Origin: Candidatus Aegiribacteria sp. MLS_C
GTDB taxonomy: Bacteria > Fermentibacterota > Fermentibacteria > Fermentibacterales > JCC-6
DNA length: 64,000 nucleotides
Direction: 5' to 3'
Assembly (NCBI GenBank): GCA_002030045.1
Contig: LQBI01000030.1
Location: 124,001 to 188,000 of the forward strand
The position numbers were made by a program, and so were the translations under genes. Of this stretch, positions 17,149 through 25,773 are shown piece by piece. Numbering within the stretch: the first letter of the stretch is position 1; the number at the start of each line of letters is the position of its first letter. Under the pieces are notes generated by a model. It was not told the DNA's origin. It made no database searches and worked only from the letters and a program-made list of their open reading frames with translations.

Positions 17149-18705
17149 GTGGCGGTTCTTCTTTCCCTGGCTGCGTTCCTCGGGATCACCGCCGTCATGG
17201 CAGCCTGGGGGCCCCAGCTCCTGGACGACGGCTACTACTACCTCCAGGTGGCATGGAACATCTCCCGGGGGGCCGGGTCCAGCTTCGACGGCATACATCC
17301 GACCAACGGTTACCATCCCCTCTGGCAGCTCATGCTGGTCCCCGTGTTCTGGGTCTTCTCCAAGGGAGCGGCCCTCTGGGCGGCCGTTGTGCTTCAATCG
17401 ATTCTCTTCTGCGCTTCGGGCATCCTGCTGTACAGGCTGGTGCGGGTTTCGGGAGGGAGCGGACCGGCATCTGCTGCAGCCGCAGGCTTCTGGGTCCTCA
17501 ACCTCTGGCTCTGGGGCAAGGGGGCCATGTCAGGCATGGAGACGGGACTCCTGCTCTTTCTCTTCGGCCTGTCCCTCCTCTCCTTCATCGAGGTCCTGAG
17601 GAAGGAAGGAGAAGGCTGGAAGCTTGGAATACTGCTCGCGCTGACCGTTGCGGCCAGGCTCGATTCCCTGGCTCTTGCGGTAGCGGCGCCGGCGGTCCTC
17701 GCAGCCTGCGGGAGAGGCCGCAGAGCTTTCAGAGCTGCCATTCCAACAGCAGGCTACCTTGCGGTCTATTTCTCTCTGAACCTGCTGCTGTTCGGAGGAG
17801 CGACACCGGTGTCGGGTTACGTGAAATCAAGGGAGGGTCTCAGGCTGCTGGGCGGGCTGCTCCGTGAAGGGGATACGGCGGTGTTCGGGCGGTTCCTGAA
17901 GAATGCCGTCTCACTGGTGACTCTTGGAGGCAGGATGCCCCTTCTGCCTGCGCTTGTGGCTGTCCTTTCCGCGGCGCTCCTCGTCCTGCTGGCGTACAGG
18001 AAGGCGAAGGAACCGCTGAGGGGGCTGATACTGGTGGTCGCGGTCTACGGTTTCCTGATCCTTGGCTTCTACTCCCTGATGTATCCTTCGATACTGGGAG
18101 CCTATACCTACTACTGGCTTCCTCTCCTCATGGGGGTATCCGCGGCGGGATTCTCCGCGCTCGGCATGACGGGAAGAAGGACTAGGAGGCTCATGCTCGT
18201 TTCCTCGGCCGCATTTCTGCTGTTCTTCGACGCCGTCTACGCCGCCGACAGACTTGGAAGCTACTCCTTCAGCGTTCCGGAGGAGGAGAGGCCTGACGCC
18301 GCCGGGGTGGCGTTCCTCGACTCCCTTGAAGGTGAGGTTCTGGTGGGAAGCTGGGACGCCGGGTACGTAGGCTACAACTGCCGGCATCCGGTGGTGAACC
18401 TGGACGGGCTGGTTGCCGGTTACGACTACCAGCGTTTCCTGGACTCCAGCGGCCTTGAGGAATGGATACGCGCCGCCGGAATAACCCACCTCGCCAATGT
18501 GGACTACTTCAGCGGCAAGAGGAGTTTCATCGAGGAGCGGCTGGAGTGGGTGTCGGTGTTCGAGGACACCGCCGCCATGCCGGGGGCGGTCTCGCTTTTC
18601 TCGCTATCCCCCTCGGACCTGGAGTACTCGGCCAGGCGGACCAGGATATTCTTCGTCTACGCCCCCCAGGTCACGGCTGAAGGAAGCTATCCGACCCGGA
18701 GCTGA
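17149..18705 (+). CDS. GT-C type polytopic glycosyltransferase-like protein
   Basis: A 518-residue protein with about 11-12 membrane helices in the first 400 residues and a soluble C-terminal domain. The first extracytoplasmic loop has LLDDGYYY (Asp26-Asp27) followed by PTNGYHPLW, the hallmark layout of GT-C enzymes that use polyprenyl-phosphate sugars. Its target, protein or glycan, is unknown. No ATG occurs in frame after the upstream stop at 17073; GTG at 17149 is the best start, with a weak ribosome site. Its 3' end overlaps the convergent gene by 35 bp. Confidence 0.75.
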   Translation: MAVLLSLAAFLGITAVMAAWGPQLLDDGYYYLQVAWNISRGAGSSFDGIHPTNGYHPLWQLMLVPVFWVFSKGAALWAAVVLQSILFCASGILLYRLVRVSGGSGPASAAAAGFWVLNLWLWGKGAMSGMETGLLLFLFGLSLLSFIEVLRKEGEGWKLGILLALTVAARLDSLALAVAAPAVLAACGRGRRAFRAAIPTAGYLAVYFSLNLLLFGGATPVSGYVKSREGLRLLGGLLREGDTAVFGRFLKNAVSLVTLGGRMPLLPALVAVLSAALLVLLAYRKAKEPLRGLILVVAVYGFLILGFYSLMYPSILGAYTYYWLPLLMGVSAAGFSALGMTGRRTRRLMLVSSAAFLLFFDAVYAADRLGSYSFSVPEEERPDAAGVAFLDSLEGEVLVGSWDAGYVGYNCRHPVVNLDGLVAGYDYQRFLDSSGLEEWIRAAGITHLANVDYFSGKRSFIEERLEWVSVFEDTAAMPGAVSLFSLSPSDLEYSARRTRIFFVYAPQVTAEGSYPTRS

Positions 18706-19189
18706 CCCCGACGACCCGGATCGCCGGGAGCACCAGCTCCCCTGCCGTAACGCTGTCCTGAACAGCCTCCACCTCCAGTATGACCTCTTCATTGCCGTGT
18801 CCGGCCAGGAACTCGCGTATCGAAGGGTCATCGGCCCAGAGGCAGAGGGCCATTTCACCTGCGTCATCCCCCGCTACGCTTGTCCAGTACCTGGGTATCC
18901 CCGTCTCGCTGTCCTCCGTCCCTGGAACCGGCCAGAACAGTGGTAAAACCATCGCTCCGTAGGTTTCCTGGTCAGGCCGGACAACTATTGTCTCCCGGTA
19001 GGATGATTCTTCCTGGGATGCCGGGAGGTCTTCTTCGCCCTCCCCGTTCATGCCCGGGGCGACCGGAGCATCCCAGATCCCTACGAAGAGCTGGCCCTTG
19101 GCGAGGCTGAACATCAGTATGTCCGGCGGAAGCTCGAAATCGTCCGGCACGCCGCTCATCAAAGAGAGCATGATCAAGAGCTTCAGCAT
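18671..19189 (-). CDS. Hypothetical secreted protein
   Basis: A 172-residue protein with a short signal peptide (MLKLLIMLSLMSG) and a strong GGAGGTGACCG ribosome site before ATG 19189. The mature part is acidic, with a central GAMVLPLFWPVPGTEDSE stretch, and resembles no family I know. It converges on and overlaps the GT-C gene by 35 bp, so one transcript runs antisense to the other's end. Confidence 0.65.
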   Translation of the reverse strand: MLKLLIMLSLMSGVPDDFELPPDILMFSLAKGQLFVGIWDAPVAPGMNGEGEEDLPASQEESSYRETIVVRPDQETYGAMVLPLFWPVPGTEDSETGIPRYWTSVAGDDAGEMALCLWADDPSIREFLAGHGNEEVILEVEAVQDSVTAGELVLPAIRVVGVSSGSDSFLQP

Positions 19190-19435
19190 CGGTCACCTCC
19201 GTTGGTGGTTTTCTTCCGGCGTTCGGGTACAGCCCTTTCTACACCGCATCCATACGAATATTCCATCAAAGGGTTCAGATTGTCCAGGAGCCGGATCCGT
19301 CAATGAGCCGTCTCAGACCCGTGTATGGACGAGTCGCCGGCGCCGGGACCGCTTCGCTCCGTTGCGGAGACATTGCTTCACGGTGTATACTCCCAGACGT
19401 TCCTGCAGCTCCATACCCTTGGCCGGGAGGTGGCG

Positions 19436-20681
19436 ATGACACCGGTGTTCCTGCTGGCTGCGGCGATCTCCGGCGTCGTGGTTTCCGGCGGTACGGAGAT
19501 AGACTATCAGCCTTCGCCTCTGCAGGACGCCGACGGCAGGCTGCTGGTAGTCTTCGAGAGGCTCACCCCGCCTTTCCAGGGCTTCTTTGGGTAACCTTCA
19601 GCGAAGACACCGGCAGCACCTGGTCGGACCCGGTTCCTGCCGTCACCGGTCAGCCCGACCAGAGGCATTCCTCCCTTGTGCACGTTCCGGGAGGCGGCTA
19701 CAGGCTGTTCTATCTCTCTGACGAGACCGGCGCCTGCAGCATCTTTTCGGCCTTCTCCGCAGACGGCGTCATCTGGACCGTGGAGGGGGAGGTGGCACTC
19801 GGATGGCCCTCCGGTTCAGGCATCGGGAATCCCACGGCCTCGGCCGAGGGTGATTCGGCCATGGTGATGTCCTACGACAGGTTCTTCGGCCTCGGGGGGT
19901 ACTCGGCAAGGTCCGTCGACGGAGGCGCCGGCTGGGACCGGCAGATGCTGAGGACCAACCAGAAGGGCAGGCTTGACAGGATCATCAGACACTCGGACGG
20001 CACCTATCTGTGCGGCTGGCAGGAGACCGGCGGCGGGACCATCGTCAGCATTCTCGCTTCCCATTCCTGGAACCTGGTCGACTGGGCCCCTGCGGAATCG
20101 CTGACCACCAATGACAACGGCCATGATCCCATGCCATTCGAGGACGGGGAGGGTGTCCCCTGGGTCTACTACTTGAAGCACAGCGGGACAGTGTACGAGG
20201 TGATGCGAAGAAGGGTGGCCCCCTGGGGGACCTGCCATGAGGAGGAGCCTGTCCGTTCCGGTGTGCACAACGCCACGCAGACCCACCCGCTCCTCCTGTC
20301 AGACGGCCGGGTGGCGCTGTTCCGGGGGGAGTGGTGGGACGGCTACGACCAGTCCGACGTCATGATGGAGATACTGGACTTCAGCGGCACTGCCCATGGT
20401 CCTCCAGATACCTCCGGCCTTCGGCTGGAGGTGGGTCCGAATCCCTTCGACGGCGTACTGGCGGTAACCGTTCACGCTTTCCCCTCATTCTGTCCGAGGC
20501 TGGAGGTGTTCGACCTCTCGGGAAGGCTCGTCGATATCCTTGCCTATGGGAAACTATGGCAGGCAGCCTCCGCACTTCATGGACCCCCTCATCGGAGGTT
20601 CCGTCCGGGATCTACATGGTAAGGGCATCCTGCAACTGTTCCTGCGGCTCCGGCAGGTGCCTGTACATTGGAAGGCCCTGA
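19436..20681 (+). pseudogene. Secreted sialidase/BNR-like protein with sorting domain, two frameshifts
   Basis: The coding signal continues across three frames. ATG 19436 follows GGGAGGT and encodes a signal peptide and the mature start (EIDYQPSPLQDADGRLLVVF). Near 19580-19595 the frame shifts by minus one into a long segment with VTFSEDTGSTWSDPVP and YLSDETGACSIFSAFSADG, typical BNR/Asp-box beta-propeller sequence. Near 20530-20600 it shifts by minus one again into VPSGIYMVRASC, the end of a sorting domain, with TGA at 20679. Both shifts equal the loss of one base. Either the gene is broken or the assembly has two indels. The intact product would be an exported beta-propeller of about 410 residues. 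Confidence 0.7.
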
Positions 20682-20836
20682 ATCGGCCGGGGCGTAGCCC
20701 GACGGTACCTCAGGAATAATTGACCGTGGAAGCAGCCCGGTGGTATCGTCCGACGTAGTCATCCGGCATTTGTGACGGGGGACGAGTAAGCTTCAGGCAG
20801 GCTGACGCTGTTCCATGAAATAAAGGGAGGATCGCA

Positions 20837-21478
20837 GTGACCGGTACAATGGACCTCAGAGACGGACTATGCGGGGATGACCTCTTCATGGACCTCGGAA
20901 GATGCTCCACCGGATCGCTGGAGGACGAATCCACTGTCCGGGAGATATGGGATAGGTACGGCAGGGAGTGCGCCGTCATGGTCCTGGATTCCAGCGGGTT
21001 CACCCGGGGGACCAGGAACAGTGGCATTATCCGCCACCTTTCCTGCATACTGGGCATGAGGAGGCTGGTCCAGCCTCTTCTTGAGGCCTGCAGCGGATGC
21101 ACGGGTTATCGTTTCTGCACCGACAACGTTTTCGCCGAGTTCGAGTCCGTGGAGGAAGCTCTGGGAACAGCATTGAAGGTAATGGAGGCAGTGGAGGCCG
21201 AGACCATAGGCGCAGGTGAAGGATGCACGCTCGGAGTCTGCATCGGCATCGGCTTCGGACGGGTGCTCATATCAGGATCGGAAGGAGCCTTCGGGGACCA
21301 GATGAACCTGGCGTCGAAGCTGGGGGAGGATCTCGCCGGAAGGGGAGACGTACTGCTGACACGGGAAGCCTACCTCGCCCTTCCCGAAGAGCAAAGGGAA
21401 GGGGCCGTGCTCATGGAGGCCAGTGTCTCCGGAGTTGTGTTCCAGTACTACAGGATGCTCGGGATCCGCTCTGTTTGA
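20837..21478 (+). CDS. Stand-alone class III nucleotidyl cyclase-like domain
   Basis: A 213-residue soluble protein matching the class III adenylate/guanylate cyclase catalytic fold. Asp51 in VMVLDSSGFT and Asp96 in FCTDNVFAEF correspond to the two metal-binding aspartates. GIGFGRVLISG and FGDQMNLASKL (Asp154, Asn157) match the late catalytic strand-helix. No sensor, HAMP or membrane segment is attached. The GTG start follows GGGAGGATC. A double cNMP-binding protein lies 6 kb away at 27466. The GDG-type motif is altered to TDN, so activity is uncertain. Confidence 0.7.
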   Translation: MTGTMDLRDGLCGDDLFMDLGRCSTGSLEDESTVREIWDRYGRECAVMVLDSSGFTRGTRNSGIIRHLSCILGMRRLVQPLLEACSGCTGYRFCTDNVFAEFESVEEALGTALKVMEAVEAETIGAGEGCTLGVCIGIGFGRVLISGSEGAFGDQMNLASKLGEDLAGRGDVLLTREAYLALPEEQREGAVLMEASVSGVVFQYYRMLGIRSV

Positions 21479-21577
21479 GTGCGTAGGTCGGAAAGGTATA
21501 TTGTCGGTCATTCAAGACCGCACCGGTGAGATCATCACCGCCGGATATGAGGAACGGCTTTTCTGAAGGGAAACGAT

Positions 21578-22156
21578 ATGTTTCTGCTGGTAGCAATGCT
21601 GATGCTGGCTTCCCCTGCAGACGTCGTCATAAGCGAGATCATGTACAACCCTGACGGCACTTCCATGGGGCCGGACGAGCTGATGGAGTGGGTGGAACTC
21701 CACTACGGAGGAGAGGAGACACTGAACCTTCGCGGAATGTCCATTTCCGACGGTACCAACAGGCTGGTCCTGGAGGACTATCTGATTCAGCCGGGTGATT
21801 ACGTGGTCGTCGCGGCAAGTGCCGGAGCGTTCATCGACCTATACGGGTCCACGGTACCGATGGTGGAGTGGACGGGTGAATGGACGAAGCTCAGGAACAG
21901 CGGCGATACAGTCTCCCTCTACGGACCCGAAGGATCCCTGGTGGAGACCGTGACTTTCCTCGACAGCTGGGGATCTGGCGGCGATTCCGGCAGTCCCGCC
22001 GACGGCGATGGGTCCACCCTGGAGAGGATCGATCTGGAGGGAGGGACGGAGGAGTCCAACTGGGCTTCATCCGAGGACTGGGACTACCGTATCGTTTCCT
22101 CGGGCAATCCTCTCTGCTGGGGCACCCCCGGCGAGAGGAACAGCCGCAGGCGCTGA
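21578..22156 (+). CDS. Secreted lamin-tail-domain protein
   Basis: A 192-residue protein with a signal peptide (about 1-14) followed by a lamin tail domain (LTD). Recognisable pieces are VVISEIMYNPDG, EWVELHYGGEETLNLRGMSISDG, IQPGDYVVVAAS and KLRNSGDTVSLYGPEG. Bacterial LTDs occur on secreted proteins and are thought to bind other surface molecules. The ATG follows GAAGGGAA, and TATATT lies at 21497. The next gene begins seven bases after its stop. Confidence 0.85.
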   Translation: MFLLVAMLMLASPADVVISEIMYNPDGTSMGPDELMEWVELHYGGEETLNLRGMSISDGTNRLVLEDYLIQPGDYVVVAASAGAFIDLYGSTVPMVEWTGEWTKLRNSGDTVSLYGPEGSLVETVTFLDSWGSGGDSGSPADGDGSTLERIDLEGGTEESNWASSEDWDYRIVSSGNPLCWGTPGERNSRRR

Positions 22157-22162
22157 TGTCCA

Positions 22163-22480
22163 GTGAAGAATGACGAGCTTCTTGGGACCCTGAGGAGAGA
22201 GGGCACCCTCAGACTTGGTCTGAAGGAAGGGTTAGCCTGTTTTCAGGGTCTTGAGCCGGTGATTACGGAACAGGGCATGAACGGCCCGCTGCAGGTCTAC
22301 GCTATGGATGACCTGTGGATCACCCTGGAGCCTGTCCCCGGCGGGGACCGCGTCCTCAGAGCCTACGCCAGCCGTTCCGAGGCCGAGGATTTCGTAAGTA
22401 GGAGGATGGACCAGTTCGACAGACTGTGGGACGGATGCGGCTGCAGGATAGACTACGACCGCCGCGATCCGGGATGGTGA
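22163..22480 (+). CDS. Small hypothetical cytoplasmic protein
   Basis: A 105-residue protein with a GTG start (MKNDELLGTLRREG). It is acidic and has no signal peptide, membrane helix or known motif. A pair of cysteines (CGC) occurs near the C-terminus. It sits tightly between the lamin-tail gene and the zinc-ribbon gene in the same direction, so it is probably transcribed with them. Codon use matches its neighbours, supporting real coding. Confidence 0.6.
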   Translation: MKNDELLGTLRREGTLRLGLKEGLACFQGLEPVITEQGMNGPLQVYAMDDLWITLEPVPGGDRVLRAYASRSEAEDFVSRRMDQFDRLWDGCGCRIDYDRRDPGW

Positions 22481-22521
22481 GCCGGAGGGAACCCAACCGG
22501 CGATAGGATGAGGAGGGGACC

Positions 22522-24054
22522 ATGCCCAGATTCGCCTGTCTCGAGGTGAGGACTGCCTGCAGCAGCTGCGGAAGTTCTATACCCGTCAACGGCCCGTTCC
22601 GTTCGGTAACCTGCCCCTCCTGCTTCCGGAAGATGCCGGTAGCTGTGGACATCCTGGGTGGTTTCCTCAACGACTTCGAGGAGGAGTACGAGGGGACCGA
22701 AAAGGGACAGGGCACAGGGGGTACCGTCATGAGCGGCAGCGGCACCTACAAGTACGGATGCTGGAAGCTGCCCCCGAAATGCCCTGAGTGCGGGAAGCCC
22801 CTGGTACTGCCCGAAGATACCGCGACAGGAACGGCCATCTGCCCTGATTGCGGAGAGAAGCTCCATTTCTTCCCCGCCCCGGAATGGCTTGTCAGGGAGG
22901 TCCCCTCCGCCGTCTCCTGCCTGACTCCGGAGCAGCCTCCCGGTCCCGAGGGGGAACAGGCGCTTGAGATGGACGAGAGTTCCTCCAGACCCATCGTGAT
23001 GTCATGTCCCCAGTGCGGGGGAGCGCTCACGGTCTCGAATTCAAGCGAGAGAATAATGAAATGCGGTTACTGCTCAACCGAGGTCTACGTGCCTGACGAG
23101 GTCTGGACCCGTCTCCACCCTGTCCGTACCGCCAGGGAATGGTTCGTGGTCCTGGACGGAATGAACATACACCAGATAAGGTCCGAGAGGCGCAGGATGG
23201 ACCAGAGGGAAGAGGAGGAGTTCCTGAAGGGCTGGAAACTGAGGAACACCCCTGAGAAGGTCCGCCGTTCCTTCAGGATGTTCGTTCCGGTGGTCCTGGT
23301 CCTGCTGGCTGTAGCGACGGCGATAACCCTGATAGGTATGCTGGAATCATCCAAAGGCGGCGGCGTCTCCGGATCCTGGTCCAGGTACGGTCCCTACCTG
23401 GTTGTCACTGTCACGATACTCTTACCCGTCTGGATCGTCATCAGATCGGTCTTCTCGGCAAAAATTGGCAGGGGCCGCGAGTCCAAGAAGGCTCTGGCGG
23501 ACCTGGCGGCGAAGCACGGGTGGCAGCACCAGGCCGCGGAGTACCGGAGCGCCCAGGGTTACATAGACGCGAAGTACCGTGGCAGGGACATTGAGATACA
23601 CCCGGATGACGACTACGCCATCGAAGTGGAACTTAAAGATTCGGCCTTCTATCTGAAGACCGAACCTCCCGGATGGCCGGGGGATGATCTCCAGAGGTTC
23701 AGTTCCGGAGACAGCCGGTTCGACGAGCTGTTCCCCATAAGGTACGCCCGACCTGAACTCGCGGAGAGGATCGGGAGTTCCCGGGAGGATGCCGGCAGGG
23801 TACTTGCCCCGATCTTCCGGTTCCTGGAAAAATGGGGCGGCAGACTGGGCCGGATGAAGGTGGACTGGTCCTCGGCGGAGGTGCACCTGTCTCCCGGGCA
23901 CGCTGATCCCATGGACGCCGGAGTAAGATACCTGTTACCGGAGGATCTTGAACCACTTCTGGAGGACATGATGGTACTGGCGGGGGGGCTGGACGCTGCA
24001 TCAGCCGGAAGGACCCCGGAGCTTCCGGGTGCCGTACCGGGACCTGACGGCTAG
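22522..24054 (+). CDS. Multi-zinc-ribbon membrane protein
   Basis: A 510-residue protein. Three zinc ribbons lie in the first 200 residues: CSSC with CPSC, CPEC with CPDC, and CPQC with CGYC. A charged linker is followed by two membrane helices (about 254-275 and 293-315). The C-terminal cytoplasmic domain (about 325-510) has HGWQHQAAEYRSAQGYIDA and an alternating strand pattern; I do not recognise it. The ATG follows GAGGAGGGG. Arrays of zinc ribbons usually mediate protein or nucleic-acid contacts. The role is unknown; the gene is last in a three-gene run. Confidence 0.75.
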   Translation: MPRFACLEVRTACSSCGSSIPVNGPFRSVTCPSCFRKMPVAVDILGGFLNDFEEEYEGTEKGQGTGGTVMSGSGTYKYGCWKLPPKCPECGKPLVLPEDTATGTAICPDCGEKLHFFPAPEWLVREVPSAVSCLTPEQPPGPEGEQALEMDESSSRPIVMSCPQCGGALTVSNSSERIMKCGYCSTEVYVPDEVWTRLHPVRTAREWFVVLDGMNIHQIRSERRRMDQREEEEFLKGWKLRNTPEKVRRSFRMFVPVVLVLLAVATAITLIGMLESSKGGGVSGSWSRYGPYLVVTVTILLPVWIVIRSVFSAKIGRGRESKKALADLAAKHGWQHQAAEYRSAQGYIDAKYRGRDIEIHPDDDYAIEVELKDSAFYLKTEPPGWPGDDLQRFSSGDSRFDELFPIRYARPELAERIGSSREDAGRVLAPIFRFLEKWGGRLGRMKVDWSSAEVHLSPGHADPMDAGVRYLLPEDLEPLLEDMMVLAGGLDAASAGRTPELPGAVPGPDG

Positions 24055-24143
24055 CTTCCCGTCAGGAGAACCAGTAACGGGGAATCTGCCTCACCATTAC
24101 CGTCATCGACCGCTGACGGCTCGCTTCCCGTCCGTCGCCCGGT

Positions 24144-24812
24144 CTACCTGAAGACGGTCTTTATGCCTGCCCATGTGTCCGGGCTTAGCGAGAGGCTGCT
24201 CGTCGTGAGCCTCTGGTGGTATATGGCCTGGTCGTTGCTGGTGCTCTCGAAGCTCGATGGCAGCGGGTCGTAACCTAAGGCGTAGCCGTGGGTATGGTAG
24301 CCGAAGGAGACCGCCTGTGAGTCTCCGGTATCGTAGTAGTAGGTCAGTGTGCCGTCCCAGGAGACCGCTATGATGTAGTGATACCCCGATTCCAGGTCTA
24401 TCGACACCGGGCCGCTGGAGTACCAGCCGGGACCGGTCCCGACAACGGATTCCGATGCCCTGTACACTTCGGTATAGGTCCCGAACTCCTGTGGACATTC
24501 GAAGACGTAAGTGGTGATCGTCTGCGTGGTGGTGAAACTCAGCCAGAACTCCATCTCCTCCAGAGTGACTGCCATGTCCACCTGGTAGGAGTTTCCCTTG
24601 GCCCTGCCGGTGGCGGAGCTGGAGTTGGAAGTGTCACCGACTATGTCCACTGCCATTGCATCCCTTACGGGAGCATCTTCCTGACCTGTCGATGGTTCCG
24701 TCCATGCCCGCCTGCCGTCTACCATGCAGTTTTCTTCCTCCGGACCTGAACTCGAGGCGAAAGCGTTAAAGGAAAGAAGCAGCGCCAGCAATCCGATGGA
24801 TGTCGTTCCCAT
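24144..24812 (-). CDS. Hypothetical secreted protein
   Basis: A 222-residue protein with a signal peptide (about 1-20, ending FNAFASS). The mature part is a beta-rich, Ser/Thr/Tyr-rich domain with FWLSFTTTQTITTYVFE and SGYHYIIAVSWDGTLTYYY, the look of a carbohydrate-binding-type sandwich in extracellular proteins; the family is not certain. There is no sorting domain. Its promoter (24867-24896) is one of the best matches in the window, so it is likely well expressed as a single gene. Confidence 0.7.
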   Translation of the reverse strand: MGTTSIGLLALLLSFNAFASSSGPEEENCMVDGRRAWTEPSTGQEDAPVRDAMAVDIVGDTSNSSSATGRAKGNSYQVDMAVTLEEMEFWLSFTTTQTITTYVFECPQEFGTYTEVYRASESVVGTGPGWYSSGPVSIDLESGYHYIIAVSWDGTLTYYYDTGDSQAVSFGYHTHGYALGYDPLPSSFESTSNDQAIYHQRLTTSSLSLSPDTWAGIKTVFR

Positions 24813-24866
24813 GTCAATACCTCCCTTGACGTTTCATCACATGCTGGAACAAGCCTTCCATATGGA

Positions 24867-24896
24867 ATTATACAATTGGTCAGCTCTCCGGGTCAA
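24867..24896 (-). promoter_or_regulatory. Strong sigma70-like promoter for the 24144-24812 gene
   Basis: On the minus strand TTGACC is followed after 18 bases by a perfect TATAAT (24867-24872), 55 bp upstream of the start codon. Confidence 0.7.
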
Positions 24897-24989
24897 AGAC
24901 CGGGGAGGTCAGTGCTTTCGTTGAACGGGAGGACAGTGGCCTTGCGCTATCTCATTATGCATTCGGTCGTCGCAACCGTGAACCGCTTC

Positions 24990-25628
24990 TCATGCATTCT
25001 CAACCCGGTTTTTCATGGAGTGGGTCAGGACGTCCAGCTCGGTTGATACCTCTATGTACCTGAGGGACACTCCCGGCGGGATCTCCAGGGGTTCGAGGTT
25101 GAAGCTCAGAATGGACCTGCATCCTGCCCTGATCAGGCTGTCGACGGCCTCCTGCCCTCTGCCGGGGCTGACAGCTACGATGGCTATGGTGTCGTTCAGG
25201 TCGCTGCATGCGGAGGCTATCTCCCGGGCCGGCATTACCGTAATGCCTGATATTCCGACCCCCTCCATGGCCGGATCGGAATCGAAGGCGGCGGTATACC
25301 TGTAACCCCCGGTACCGTCCAGTCCCGATGCAAGCAGTGCCCTGCCTATGTTGCCCACGCCTACGACAATGACGGGAGGCGGAGCGCAGGTCCCGAGTAT
25401 CTCCTCTATGTTACGCAGAAGTACTTCGACATCGTAGCCGGAGCCCTGCTTGCCGAAATCCCCGTAGGCCGCCAGGTCCTTTCTGACCGCAGCCGACGAT
25501 ATGCCGCACCTGTGTGAAAGGAATCCGGAAGTGATGACCGCGAGCCCGTCCCTCCTGGCCCTTCGAAGGCACATGGCGTAATGACTGAGCCTTCTGATAG
25601 TCTTCTCGGATACCTTGTGTGCGACCAT
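24990..25628 (-). CDS. rex: Redox-sensing transcriptional repressor Rex
   Basis: A 212-residue repressor that senses the NADH/NAD+ ratio and controls fermentation and respiration genes. An N-terminal winged helix (about 1-75) contains ISSAAVRKDLAAYGDFGKQG, the Rex DNA-recognition signature. A Rossmann domain follows with VVGVGNIGRALL (about 88-99) for NAD(H). A C-terminal swapped helix ends in LTHSMKNR. The ATG at 25628 follows GAAGGG; a longer upstream frame is not needed. A 20-bp palindrome lies 35 bp upstream and is the likely autoregulatory operator. Confidence 0.93.
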   Translation of the reverse strand: MVAHKVSEKTIRRLSHYAMCLRRARRDGLAVITSGFLSHRCGISSAAVRKDLAAYGDFGKQGSGYDVEVLLRNIEEILGTCAPPPVIVVGVGNIGRALLASGLDGTGGYRYTAAFDSDPAMEGVGISGITVMPAREIASACSDLNDTIAIVAVSPGRGQEAVDSLIRAGCRSILSFNLEPLEIPPGVSLRYIEVSTELDVLTHSMKNRVENA

Positions 25629-25662
25629 CCTGCACCCTTCAGGTGTTTCCTGAGAAGGAATA

Positions 25663-25682
25663 GTGATAGTTCGAACTTTCAC
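25663..25682. promoter_or_regulatory. Palindromic operator between rex and the FAD oxidoreductase
   Basis: GTGATAGTTCGAACTTTCAC is a 20-bp inverted repeat with one mismatched pair. Rex sites in other phyla are TTGTGA-type inverted repeats; this one keeps the outer GTGA/TCAC but has a different, continuous centre. Its position fits control of rex, and possibly of the divergent gene. Confidence 0.6.
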
Positions 25683-25773
25683 ATTACTAACTGAGCAACT
25701 ACAGCGGGTCAACCCCTGCGCTCTCCTCCTTATTGGCATATATTCACCATTGACTTCAGTGCGGCACTTCGTA

